From Candidatus Gastranaerophilales bacterium HUM_9 (GTDB lineage: Bacteria > Cyanobacteriota > Vampirovibrionia > Gastranaerophilales > Gastranaerophilaceae): a stretch of DNA of 64,000 bases. This document shows positions 52,959 through 61,968 of the stretch, in pieces (position 1 is the stretch's first letter; each line of letters begins with the position of its first letter). Location: the NCBI GenBank assembly GCA_002103075.1, contig DABG01000019.1, positions 18,575 to 82,574 on the forward strand, written 5' to 3'. Position numbers and translations under genes: made by a program. The notes under the pieces were generated by a model. The model ran no database searches, was not told the DNA's origin, and saw nothing but the letters and a program-made list of their open reading frames with translations.

Positions 52959-53906
52959 ATGGGAAATAGAATTGGTATAGATGTTGGTGGTACTAATGTA
53001 AAAATTGCTTTAGTAAATGAAAAAGGTGGAATTGTTTATTCAAATTCAATTCCAACTAGAGCAGAAATGGGTTATGAATATACTGTTAATAGTATGAAAG
53101 AAGCAATCAAGGAATTGTTAAAAGAAACAAATACATCTGCTAAAGATGTAGAGGGAATGGGTTTTGGGTTCCCTGGACAAATTGATTGTAAAAAAGGGAT
53201 TGTAAGACTTGCTCCAAATATTCCAGGTTGGGTAGATGTGCCAATAGCAGAAATAATGGAGAAAGAATTTGGAATTCCAACAAGAGTTGATAATGACGTA
53301 AGATGTGCAGCATTGGGCGAATTGAACTTTGGTGCAGGTAAGGGTTGTGAAAACTTGGTTTGTATCACAGTTGGTACTGGTATCGGTTCAGGTTTGATTA
53401 TTAATGGTAAATTAGTAAGAGGTGCTAGCAACGCAGCTGGAGAAATCGGTCATATAAAATTAGATATGACAGGTGGTCCTTTATGTGGTTGCGGTGATAG
53501 AGGTTGCTTGGAAGCGTTTGCTTCAGGTCCTAGTATCGTTGCGATGGCAGAAGAATACATCAAAGGTGGAAAATCTACAAAGTATAGAGAATTAGCTAAT
53601 CCTGATATAACTCCGTACGTTGTATCTGTAGCTGCTCAACAAGGTGACCCTGTCGCAAAACGTATCTTTACTATTATTGGTGAGTATATTGGAGTAGGTT
53701 TGGCGAGTGTTGTAAACTTGTTGAACCCTGAAAAGATTATTATTGGTGGTGGTGTTGCTGCTGCTGGTGATATACTTATGACTCCTATTAAGGAAACATT
53801 GGTTAAAAGAGCTATGCCTATTTCAGGTGGTGCAGTTGAGGTTGTTCCTGCTCAGTTGGGAAATACTGCAGGTGTTATTGGTGCTAGTTTATTGATAAAT
53901 TCGTAG
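52959..53906 (+). CDS. ROK family glucokinase
   Basis: 315 residues. ATP loop IGIDVGGTNVKIALV, VRCAALGELNFGAG, VGTGIGSGLII and the zinc-binding ROK motif GGPLCGCGDRGCLEAFASG are all present. It phosphorylates glucose or a similar hexose. It has GGAGAG and is followed 2 nt later by the S4 gene. Specificity for glucose is the family norm, not proven here. Confidence 0.92.
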   Translation: MGNRIGIDVGGTNVKIALVNEKGGIVYSNSIPTRAEMGYEYTVNSMKEAIKELLKETNTSAKDVEGMGFGFPGQIDCKKGIVRLAPNIPGWVDVPIAEIMEKEFGIPTRVDNDVRCAALGELNFGAGKGCENLVCITVGTGIGSGLIINGKLVRGASNAAGEIGHIKLDMTGGPLCGCGDRGCLEAFASGPSIVAMAEEYIKGGKSTKYRELANPDITPYVVSVAAQQGDPVAKRIFTIIGEYIGVGLASVVNLLNPEKIIIGGGVAAAGDILMTPIKETLVKRAMPISGGAVEVVPAQLGNTAGVIGASLLINS

Positions 53907-53908
53907 AT

Positions 53909-54154
53909 ATGAGATTAGATAAGTTTTTAAAAGTTTCAAGATTGATTAAAAGAAGAACCGTTGCAAACAGTGTTTCTGATATGGGAAGAGTGCTTGTTAA
54001 TGGTAATTCTGCAAAACCTGCAAAACAATTAAAGGTGGGCGATGTAATCACTATTGAGTATGCTAATAAAAATATTTCTGCAAAGGTGCTTGTTATACCG
54101 GAGGGAAATGTTCCTGTGCAGATGGCTCAAACACTTTATGAACTAGTACAGTAG
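53909..54154 (+). CDS. rqcP: RqcP-like S4 RNA-binding protein
   Basis: 81 residues, a single S4 domain: RLDKFLKVSRLIKRRTVAN, then GRVLVNGNSAKPAKQLKVGD. Length and sequence match RqcP (YabO), which binds stalled 50S subunits with RqcH during alanine tailing. RqcH is not in the window. Cotranscribed with the ROK kinase. Confidence 0.85.
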   Translation: MRLDKFLKVSRLIKRRTVANSVSDMGRVLVNGNSAKPAKQLKVGDVITIEYANKNISAKVLVIPEGNVPVQMAQTLYELVQ

Positions 54155-54179
54155 CTTATTAACTATTTAATAATTTAAG

Positions 54180-54214
54180 AGGACGGATTGGAATACTTCC
54201 AATCCGTCCTTGTT
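54180..54214. terminator. Bidirectional intrinsic terminator
   Basis: AGGACGGATTGGAA pairs with its full complement (ending 54210) around a 3-nt loop, then TGTTTT. It is between the S4 gene and the convergent folE2. Confidence 0.9.
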
Positions 54215-54237
54215 TTATCTAAATTATATAAATTTAA

Positions 54238-55029
54238 TTATCCTTCTTGCTGATAAGCCCACGCAGAGTGGTTGTGAATACTTTCTATTGATTCACATTC
54301 AACTTCAAACCTATCTACAACAGGGTTGTTGCGAAGATTTATTACTACATCACGAAGTACATCTTCTACAAATTTAGGGTTTGAGTAAGCATATTCTGTT
54401 ACATATTTTTCATCTTCACGTTTAAGAAGTGAATATAGTTCGCAAGAGGCACTTTTTTCTATCATAGAGATAAGGTCTTCAAGCCAAATGTGAGCATCTT
54501 CATCGTATGCAACTTTTACAGACACTAATGCTCTTTGGTTGTGAGCACCAAATTTCGATATTTCTTTTGAACAAGGACAAAGAGTTGTTACAGGAACTTT
54601 TACACCTAGAAAGAATTGGTATTCTTCGTCTTCTTCTTGGTAGTTGTCTAAAATTCCTTCAAAAGTGCAATCGTAGTACATAGGTGATTTGATTTTAGTT
54701 ACAGGCGATTCTTTTTCAATAAAGTATTTGAAATCAAATTTTAGGTAACCGCTTTTAGCATCAAGCCTTTCTACAACATCGGTTACACAGCCTTGTATAT
54801 CAACTCCTAAAAGATTTTTTGTTCTCCAATCGTTAAGGACTTCAACAAAACGTGACATGTGAGTACCTTTGTAGTGTGCAGGTAGACTAACAGTTACTGT
54901 AGCGTCAGCACAAACCTCTTGGTTTTCAGCATTTTTTCTTTGTATTGTTAGAGGAATTTCAACGTGTTTAACACCAACTTTTTGTATTTCTACCCCTCTA
55001 TTATCTAGTGAATTTTGAACATCTTTCAT
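54238..55029 (-). CDS. folE2: GTP cyclohydrolase FolE2 (type IB)
   Basis: 263 residues. TTLCPCSKEISKFGAHNQRA contains the metal-ligand Cys, with VSLPAHYKGTHMSRFVEVL near the N-terminus and VECESIESIHNHSAWA near the end; these define FolE2. It converts GTP to dihydroneopterin triphosphate for folate or queuosine. AGGAAG ribosome binding site with TATAAT about 25 nt further up. Confidence 0.94.
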   Translation of the reverse strand: MKDVQNSLDNRGVEIQKVGVKHVEIPLTIQRKNAENQEVCADATVTVSLPAHYKGTHMSRFVEVLNDWRTKNLLGVDIQGCVTDVVERLDAKSGYLKFDFKYFIEKESPVTKIKSPMYYDCTFEGILDNYQEEDEEYQFFLGVKVPVTTLCPCSKEISKFGAHNQRALVSVKVAYDEDAHIWLEDLISMIEKSASCELYSLLKREDEKYVTEYAYSNPKFVEDVLRDVVINLRNNPVVDRFEVECESIESIHNHSAWAYQQEG

Positions 55030-55109
55030 TATAATACTTCCTATTTAGTTAATTATAACATAAAGTTGTTTTTGTAAATTTATGTATTAAAGAAGTTTTG
55101 ATATTAAAT

Positions 55110-55440
55110 GTACGCAGGGATTCCACGCTTTCGATACAGAATATTTACAGCACGCTGTCTTGGATTATTCGGGATTTCGCAAAAGCGTGGTTTTGCTCAA
55201 CCTTACGGGTTGGGTCACTTTGTGACCAGCACCCTACCGAAAATCCGCTCTGAATGACGGTTCCAGCCTGTCATTCAGAGGGAGTGAAACGACCGAAGAA
55301 TCCTACTGAACATATTTTGTTGGGGTAGAAACCCCAACCTACAACTGAACATGCAGAACTATTGGTTTATGGATTGCCGCACTTAATACATTGCATACCG
55401 TTTAATCGTTCGCAATGACGGATTAAAATTATCATGGACA
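55110..55440. repeat. Intergenic palindromic repeat cluster, copy 1
   Basis: Visibly more GC-rich than the surroundings and without an ORF. Hairpins include CAACC/GGTTG near 55200, GTCAC/GTGAC near 55215 and CTCTGAATGAC/GTCATTCAGAG around 55249-55280. The part 55282-55420 recurs in inverted orientation at 63900-64000. It holds a 30-bp insertion at 55314-55343 flanked by ACTGAACAT direct repeats. Together with 55441-55515, where I see nothing clear, it fills the 545-nt gap between folE2 and the GT5-like gene. Confidence 0.75.
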
Positions 55441-55515
55441 GTAATGGAACTTGTTTCAGGGTCTCTCAAAAGTTTTTTAACGCCATTACGAGGTGTGCAA
55501 TGACGTCAAAACAAG

Positions 55516-55546
55516 GCAAGGGGGTTTGTTTCACAAACCCCCTTGC
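55516..55546 (-). terminator. Intrinsic terminator of the GT5-like gene
   Basis: GCAAGGGGGTTTGT pairs perfectly with ACAAACCCCCTTGC around a 3-nt loop. On the minus strand it is followed by CTTGTTTT. The stop codon is 29 nt upstream. Confidence 0.88.
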
Positions 55547-55574
55547 TTTATCTTAAATAATTATAATAAATCCA

Positions 55575-58373
55575 TTATACAGTATATTTTGAGTCAACTG
55601 TATCATTGATAACGCCGTGACGTTTACCGATTTCAACGTATTCTTGGATTTTACCTCTTAACCAGTCAAATCTTGCTGTGAATGAGTTTTTAACACCTTG
55701 ACCGAAAGCTTTTTTATCTTTGAACCATTCTTGAGCTGTTTCAAAACCGTCAGCAGTTCTTTCACCATTGTAGTTAAGAGCTTCTTCATAAGAGTGAGTT
55801 TCTTTATCCATAAAGTCTACGAATATAGAGTTAGCACCTTTGTTATCTTGACCACGTTGATAAGTTGTAAGACCGTCCGTCAAGCCACCACGTTTGTTAA
55901 CCATAGAGATTGCACCACTTGTGTAACCGATTTCTTTGTGAACCAATCCGCAAGGTTCGTCCCAACTAGGCATACCAGCGAAGTCTGACATCATTTTACA
56001 ACCATCATATCTACCTGGTTCAGAGAACAAACCTGCAAATACCATTCTGTCTGATGCTTTAGGGTCGATTTCTCTTACTTTGCCTTTAACTTCCATAAAT
56101 TTACCGATGAATGATTCATCACCAATACCTTGCAAGTAGAATACAGGTGGATTAGATTTGTCGTAGTTACCTCTTTGGTAATATTTTAAGATACCTTCTG
56201 ACCAAATATCGATACCTTTTTGGTCAACGATTCTACCAGCCATACCGTGAACCATTGTGTTTTCATCAACACCTGTTAAATCAGTATGTTCAAAATCTCT
56301 GATTTTCATAGGGTTATTTTTACCACCAGATTTTCTAGCTGTGTTGATGTCTTCAATTACACGGTTTAAGTAAACTTTTTTGTTGTTTTGGTGAACAGCA
56401 AATGGATCAGCGTTAGCAACATCTTCAGCCATAACAGAACCAGCTGGCAAGTTCAAATCTTTTTCAAGCTGTCTTGCTTTTTTAGTTGTTATGATGTTGT
56501 TTACTCTGTCACAACCATTTGTGATACCTTTAGCAGTTGGAGCTTTTCCAATTTCTTCTGGACGGATACCACTAGCCATACCGATTTCTTCTAATTTCTT
56601 TTGGTCAGCGTATTTGCCAACTCTACCTCTAAGTGCTGCTAGAGCGTGGTTTGTACCACCAAATTCAGCAACGTTAGCTGCTTCGTTGAAGTTACCTCTA
56701 GATACGAATACAATTTCGTCTGCGTATGTCATAGCCATTGTTTGAGGGTTTAGAGCGTTTCCAGAGAATAAGCCGTTCATCAAATGACCTGGCATATCAG
56801 CTTTTTGTGGCATCCAAGCATTTTCTGCAATTTTTGCTGCGTGTTCACCGAACATTACGTTCATCAATTTGCCTTGAGAATGCCATACAGAACCTTGAAG
56901 CTTGAAGTTGTGCATTAATGTAGTGATTGGAGTGTTAGCCAATTTATCAGCTGCTTCAGGTTCCATACCCATAGCTTTTCTAGCTGGAGTAAGTAATCTT
57001 GTCATAGCTGATAAAGCACCTGTGTGCCAATCGTTACCGATAATCCAATCAGCTCTAAGAGGTTTTTTAGATGATTCGTGGCTGTTTACAAGGTTTTCAT
57101 ACATATATTTACAGAAGTAGATGTTTCTTTCTGTTTCACCTGCTGCTGTTGTTTGGTCGTTGTAAATATTCTTAACTTTACCTTCTTGAACAGGTCCGTC
57201 CATTCTGAATTTATCGTTTTTGTAGAACACAGTTTTGAATTTTACTTCAGCTTTAGGTGGTTGACCGTTAGCACCTGCTGTAAATTCAACTAATTGAGTT
57301 GAATAATTTTGACCTTGAGATAATGATTCTCGGATAGCTTTTGCTGTTTCAGGTTCAAATTGAGCTAATGTATCTTCAAAGTCAACAGGTTGACGCATTT
57401 CATCAGACATGTAAACTTCAACTTTTTCCATATTTCTACCAGTGTCTGTAGTGATTGGAACTGTCATTTCATCGATTTTATTAAGGGTAGCCATTTTGTG
57501 ATCTTTGCCACCTTTTTTGCTGATGTAATCGAATTTGCCATCAGGTCGACGATCAATTCTAAAGAAGTTTGTATTTTCAACTTGTCCAAGATACATAGGA
57601 GTATCGACAACAAGTTCCATTTTTTGTTTATTATTTACAACTGCACCTAGGTTTGCAACAAGTTCTCTAGGAACAACTGCAAGACCACCAGTTTTGGCAA
57701 ATCCTGTGAATTCAGCGGTTGGTACACGAACCATAGCATTGTCTGGTAATGTCATAGGTTTTACAGCACCTAGAATTCTTCTTGTAGATTCAGCACGAAG
57801 AGTGTCTGATAATCTACCTTCTTCAACACCGTAACCGTGCATAACTGAACCAAGTTCAAAGTGTTGACCGTTAACTTCTACATCTCTAGTAAGAATTGTT
57901 TTTGCAGCTTTTGGAGCATTTGCAGCACCTCTAACGCTGTCGATTTCTCCTCTTAATGCACCTGTTTCACGTCCTAAAGTATTTCTAACGTCGTTTACTG
58001 CCCCTCTAACTTCGTTGGCAACAGATTCAGAAGAAGATTTTACGGTGTTTATTGTATCTCCTAAACCTCTAACATTTTCTTCAATAGTAGAAGTTTTGCG
58101 TTCTAATGATTGAGTAAGTGTTTCAATAGAACCTTTAAGTTCGCCGATTGTTTTAAGGCTTTTATGATTTTTAGCCATTGAGTAACCAGCAACACCTAAT
58201 GAAGCTAATGCAATTGCAGAAGACACAATTGGTGCGGTTTTAGAATTGGTCTTTTTGTCAGCTTCTACAGGATTAGTTTGTGCAGCTTGATTGTTTTGAC
58301 CATTGTTAACTTGTTGCTTAAAATTAGTTTTAGACCCAAATTGATTAAATGGGGTAACCGCAGAAATACTCAT
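55575..58373 (-). CDS. Membrane-anchored GT5 (glycogen/starch synthase-like) glycosyltransferase
   Basis: 932 residues. After a Gln/Asn-rich start (with FGSKTNFKQ) comes one membrane segment (IVSSAIALASLGVAGYSM, about 50-67) and a coiled coil to about 150. The rest follows the GT5 plan: FAKTGGLAVVPRELV (ADP-sugar Lys motif KTGGLA), DWIIGNDWHTGALSAM, ADEIVFVSRGNFNEA, GITNGCDRVNN, HGMAGRIVDQKGIDIW, and WDEPCGLVHKEIGY with GGLTDGLTTY in the donor site. True glycogen synthases are about 480 residues and soluble; this one is almost double and anchored. AGGAGG and TATAAT lie upstream. It is divergent from the conserved-ends gene at 58770. Substrate unknown; capsule, storage or protein glycosylation are options. 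Confidence 0.8.
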   Translation of the reverse strand: MSISAVTPFNQFGSKTNFKQQVNNGQNNQAAQTNPVEADKKTNSKTAPIVSSAIALASLGVAGYSMAKNHKSLKTIGELKGSIETLTQSLERKTSTIEENVRGLGDTINTVKSSSESVANEVRGAVNDVRNTLGRETGALRGEIDSVRGAANAPKAAKTILTRDVEVNGQHFELGSVMHGYGVEEGRLSDTLRAESTRRILGAVKPMTLPDNAMVRVPTAEFTGFAKTGGLAVVPRELVANLGAVVNNKQKMELVVDTPMYLGQVENTNFFRIDRRPDGKFDYISKKGGKDHKMATLNKIDEMTVPITTDTGRNMEKVEVYMSDEMRQPVDFEDTLAQFEPETAKAIRESLSQGQNYSTQLVEFTAGANGQPPKAEVKFKTVFYKNDKFRMDGPVQEGKVKNIYNDQTTAAGETERNIYFCKYMYENLVNSHESSKKPLRADWIIGNDWHTGALSAMTRLLTPARKAMGMEPEAADKLANTPITTLMHNFKLQGSVWHSQGKLMNVMFGEHAAKIAENAWMPQKADMPGHLMNGLFSGNALNPQTMAMTYADEIVFVSRGNFNEAANVAEFGGTNHALAALRGRVGKYADQKKLEEIGMASGIRPEEIGKAPTAKGITNGCDRVNNIITTKKARQLEKDLNLPAGSVMAEDVANADPFAVHQNNKKVYLNRVIEDINTARKSGGKNNPMKIRDFEHTDLTGVDENTMVHGMAGRIVDQKGIDIWSEGILKYYQRGNYDKSNPPVFYLQGIGDESFIGKFMEVKGKVREIDPKASDRMVFAGLFSEPGRYDGCKMMSDFAGMPSWDEPCGLVHKEIGYTSGAISMVNKRGGLTDGLTTYQRGQDNKGANSIFVDFMDKETHSYEEALNYNGERTADGFETAQEWFKDKKAFGQGVKNSFTARFDWLRGKIQEYVEIGKRHGVINDTVDSKYTV

Positions 58374-58769
58374 GTAACCTCCTACTTTTTCTGATTATAA
58401 TAAACACCTATATATATATAATAACATCTGAATATTATTAATTGCTTTATTGTGACGTTTTATTAAGAAAAAGTTGAAAAAATGTTAAAATTTCTGTAAA
58501 TTTTTGTAAAAATAGTATAAATTTTTTTAATAAATCATAATATTTTTTAATATTTTTATAAAAATTCGAATAAATAAATTTTCAAATTTTTACGTTTGAA
58601 ATTTCAAAATGTAAATTTTTGTGATGATTTTTGTAAAATTTTTTATAAATTTTGTGGTTTTTATGTAACGTTTTGTAACAAAATCCTTAAAAATAAGCCC
58701 TATTAATTAAAGGTTTTTACTATATATGCCGTAAAAGAAAATGTAATAGGGAAAAGGAAACGTAATTCA
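58374..58769. other. Long AT-rich divergent intergenic region
   Basis: 396 nt without an ORF, very rich in A/T runs (many AAATTTTT-like blocks between 58490 and 58660). It carries the promoter of the GT5-like gene at the left and, at 58671-58684, the motif shared with other conserved-ends genes. TATATAT near 58720 is a possible -10 for the rightward gene. Confidence 0.6.
58671..58684 (+). promoter_or_regulatory. Shared upstream motif of the conserved-ends family, copy 2
   Basis: TTTTGTAACAAAAT, identical to 22024-22037 and at nearly the same distance (86 nt) from the ATG. Confidence 0.45.
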
Positions 58770-61751
58770 ATGGGTATGTCTTCTTCACAAGCAAGATTGC
58801 TAACACTAACAAGCAGACTACATAGCATCGAAATTTCGGCTCAAAAGATTGAGGCTGAAAAATTGCGTTTGGCAAATAACAGTAATAGAGTTTATGAAAA
58901 CTATTTGAATAAATTAGAAGCAACAAAATTGCAATATAGAGCTTTACAAGCAGATGGCACTTTGACTTATAAAGATGCTACTTTGAATGCAATGGAAAAC
59001 GGAATTATTGGAAACTGGGGTGGCGAAACATCAAAAGATATTTTGTTTATGCAAACTCAAGAAGGTAAAATTTTAGTTACTCCAGCCGTTGCTGCAAAAT
59101 ATGGCTTGACAAGTACAGGTACAGAAACTCGTGATCTTGATACATTCGTTCACGAAACAACTGGTAAAAATAAAGCTGAAAGAGATGTAATGAAGCCTGA
59201 AGCAAAATACAGAGACGAAAAACACATGGTTGATAAAGAAGTTGATGATACTACAAAGATTAAAGATTTTACAAGAGTAGCTAACAAACAAACTCAAGCT
59301 CCATCATTTAATTCTTCTCACAACTATAATCCAGTAGCCAATATTGAAGGTGGTATTGATTACAGTGCATTAGATGGTTATGCAAAATTTGATGATTCTC
59401 ACAATGCATCAACAACTGGTGCTAAAGCTGCTTCAACAGTTACTGATTGGTCAACAGCTTCTGGTACTTATACAATTTCATCTGCAGATGAATTAAAAGC
59501 TCTTTCTGGTAAAACTATACCTAATGGTGTAACATTAGTGCTAGCAAATGATATAGATATGTCTGGTGTAACTGGTTGGGCAGGTATTACTAATTTCAAA
59601 GGTGCTTTTGATGGTAACGGTCACAAAATTTCAAACTTATCTGGTACTCAAGGTTTGTTTGCTTCAACATCAGGTGCAACAATCAAAAACGTTGGATTGG
59701 AAAATGTTAATATCAACGGTAGTACAAGTGTTGGTGGTTTAATAGGTTCTTCAGCTAATACAACAATAACAAATTGTTATACAACTGGTACTGTCAACGG
59801 TTCTGCAAAAGTGGGTGGTTTAGTTGGTTCTCACTCAAACGATGGTGTATTTGATAACGTATACTCAAGTGCAAATGTAAAAGCAACTGGAAATTGTGTA
59901 GGTGGGTTGGTTGGAAGTGTAAACGTTAGTCCAGGTAATGTATTTGATATAAAGAACTGCTATGCAATCGGTAATGTTACTGGTAAAGATCAAGTTGGCG
60001 GATTCTCTGGCTATATGTATTATGACGAAGATAGCTACTACGGTGATACTACTACCTCAGGTACTAAAGATATTACGGATATCAGAAATTGCTATGCAGG
60101 CGGAAATGTTACAGGTAATAATGAAGTTGGTGGATTCTTCGGGTCTTTTCTTTTCTGGGGAGACCGTGCAGATAGATGTGAAATTGAAGGTTGTAACTCA
60201 GCAGGTAAAGTAAACGCTACAGGTGCTGAAAAAGGTGCTTTTGCAGGTCACTTATACGTAAAAATGGAATATGCAAGTTTAGATTCTTCTTCACCACATT
60301 ATATTAACAACTATTTAATTAACTTTATTGATTGTGGTTATGCTGATAATACAGGTGTTCAAAACGCTTATGGTACTATTACAGATGAAAATGGAAATAA
60401 AACTGCTACAGTAGATTCTGTTACTAAAACAATTGATGAATTCGTTCAATCATCAGGTTCATCAGATGGTCTTGTATCTTTTAAAATGGCTGGTTCTATT
60501 CCATCAATTGAAAACGATGGAACAGGTGATTATATGGATAACATTATTGCAGTTCTTATAAAAGCCGGAGCTTATGATCCATGTGATCCTAATCTTTCAG
60601 CAGCAGACAAATCTGCAATGGAAACAAAAATCAAAAACTTCCTTAAATCATTCAATGATAATGATACTGATAATGCAAAATTATGGTACTTAAATAAATC
60701 AATCAATAACTATTTAAAAGGTACTGGTAATGCTGATTTAGGTGAAAAACTTGCTAGTGATATCAATAACGGTTCAACTACTCAAACTTCATCATATCAA
60801 ACTGGTACAACACTTCAAGGTAAAGTTGGTAGAGCTGCAACTACTGGTACTGACATTTATAGCGGTTCTCACACATCAACAAAAGGTAAAGTAACTATTC
60901 CATCAGTAGACAACATTGGTTCACAATTATACTATGCATTCAAAAAAGCTGGAATAGATGCTGATGAAGCAACTGTTAAAAACTGGGTTAAAAATACATA
61001 CAATACATCAGACGCAGATGATAAAATGTATTTAGCTAACTTGAATGATGATATTCAAGCAGGTGCTAATTTGGGCATAATTAAACAAGCTATTGTAGAT
61101 GGTAAAAAATATGAAAATAGTGTTGATTATAAACCAGATGAATATGATATTACTGTAGCTGGTAGTCAAACAATTACACCTACTTATGCTAAAAAGATAG
61201 AAAAACAATGGGACGGAACTTATGATAAAGTTCTTGACCACTATGAAGATGTGTTTGACCATAAAGAACAATACTGGGATACAACAGATCCTGATATTGC
61301 TAATGCTATTGCAATGTATGCTTTGTCAAAACGTGGTGTAACAGTTGTAACTGATGAACAAGCAGCTAGCTATAAATGGTTAGTAAATATGGCAAACTCA
61401 GGTGAAGCTGTATTAACTACATTTGATCCATCACAAGTTGAAGTATTAGCAGGCATGACCGCTGACGAAATCAATAACATGTCTGATGAAGAATATAATG
61501 ACCTTATGGGTATTAAAAATACATCAGTTTCTGTTGAAACTTATATGATGGAAGTAAAAGATCAAAGAGAAGTTAAAAAAGCAGAAGCTCAATACGAAGC
61601 TGATATGAAGAAAATCGACAAAAAAGACAGACAATATGATACAGAATTAGCAGCTTGCGAAACTGAAAGAAATGCTATCAAAGAAGAAGTTGATACTTTG
61701 AAAACTGTTGCTAAAGAAAACGTTGATAGAACATTCAAATTGTTCTCATAA
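58770..61751 (+). CDS. Conserved-ends family protein, large member with GLUG repeats
   Basis: 993 residues. Residues 1-53 (start MGMSSSQARLLTLTSRL) and the last 58 (with KKAEAQYEADMKKIDKKD, end RTFKLFS) are the family modules. Between them about 235-500 is a GLUG-type beta-helix-like region: ADELKALS, LANDIDMSG, FKGAFDGNGHKISNL, then repeats of the VGGLVGS type separated by about 25 to 35 residues with NCYxxGNV. GLUG repeats occur in surface adhesins and IgA-protease-like proteins. Residues 500-930 are Ser/Thr/Asn-rich and unassigned. No Sec signal peptide is visible. AAAAGGAAA precedes the ATG. Confidence 0.82.
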   Translation: MGMSSSQARLLTLTSRLHSIEISAQKIEAEKLRLANNSNRVYENYLNKLEATKLQYRALQADGTLTYKDATLNAMENGIIGNWGGETSKDILFMQTQEGKILVTPAVAAKYGLTSTGTETRDLDTFVHETTGKNKAERDVMKPEAKYRDEKHMVDKEVDDTTKIKDFTRVANKQTQAPSFNSSHNYNPVANIEGGIDYSALDGYAKFDDSHNASTTGAKAASTVTDWSTASGTYTISSADELKALSGKTIPNGVTLVLANDIDMSGVTGWAGITNFKGAFDGNGHKISNLSGTQGLFASTSGATIKNVGLENVNINGSTSVGGLIGSSANTTITNCYTTGTVNGSAKVGGLVGSHSNDGVFDNVYSSANVKATGNCVGGLVGSVNVSPGNVFDIKNCYAIGNVTGKDQVGGFSGYMYYDEDSYYGDTTTSGTKDITDIRNCYAGGNVTGNNEVGGFFGSFLFWGDRADRCEIEGCNSAGKVNATGAEKGAFAGHLYVKMEYASLDSSSPHYINNYLINFIDCGYADNTGVQNAYGTITDENGNKTATVDSVTKTIDEFVQSSGSSDGLVSFKMAGSIPSIENDGTGDYMDNIIAVLIKAGAYDPCDPNLSAADKSAMETKIKNFLKSFNDNDTDNAKLWYLNKSINNYLKGTGNADLGEKLASDINNGSTTQTSSYQTGTTLQGKVGRAATTGTDIYSGSHTSTKGKVTIPSVDNIGSQLYYAFKKAGIDADEATVKNWVKNTYNTSDADDKMYLANLNDDIQAGANLGIIKQAIVDGKKYENSVDYKPDEYDITVAGSQTITPTYAKKIEKQWDGTYDKVLDHYEDVFDHKEQYWDTTDPDIANAIAMYALSKRGVTVVTDEQAASYKWLVNMANSGEAVLTTFDPSQVEVLAGMTADEINNMSDEEYNDLMGIKNTSVSVETYMMEVKDQREVKKAEAQYEADMKKIDKKDRQYDTELAACETERNAIKEEVDTLKTVAKENVDRTFKLFS

Positions 61752-61845
61752 AAATATTTTATACCATAATTTAGAGTCCGAAAATTTGTTAAATTTTTTA
61801 ATAAAATCATTGCTTTTTTGTAAAATTTTATAAATTTATATGTAT

Positions 61846-61859
61846 TTTTGTAACAATTT
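61846..61859 (+). promoter_or_regulatory. Shared upstream motif of the conserved-ends family, variant copy 3
   Basis: TTTTGTAACAATTT, two mismatches from copies 1 and 2, 110 nt before the ATG at 61969. TATAAT at about 61925 is a plausible -10. The rest of the 217-nt gap holds no ORF. Confidence 0.35.
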
Positions 61860-61968
61860 TTAACTATTCATTCTATGTTATTAAAGTTATTTCAATCAAA
61901 TCCGTAATATTTAATGTGCACTGTATAATATTATGCAAATTTAAAGGAAATAAAGGAAACGCAATTTA

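Noticed and set aside
55575..58373. Many plus-strand ORFs inside the GT5-like gene
   Set aside because: They are antisense shadows of a frame with strong family motifs and have no ribosome sites.
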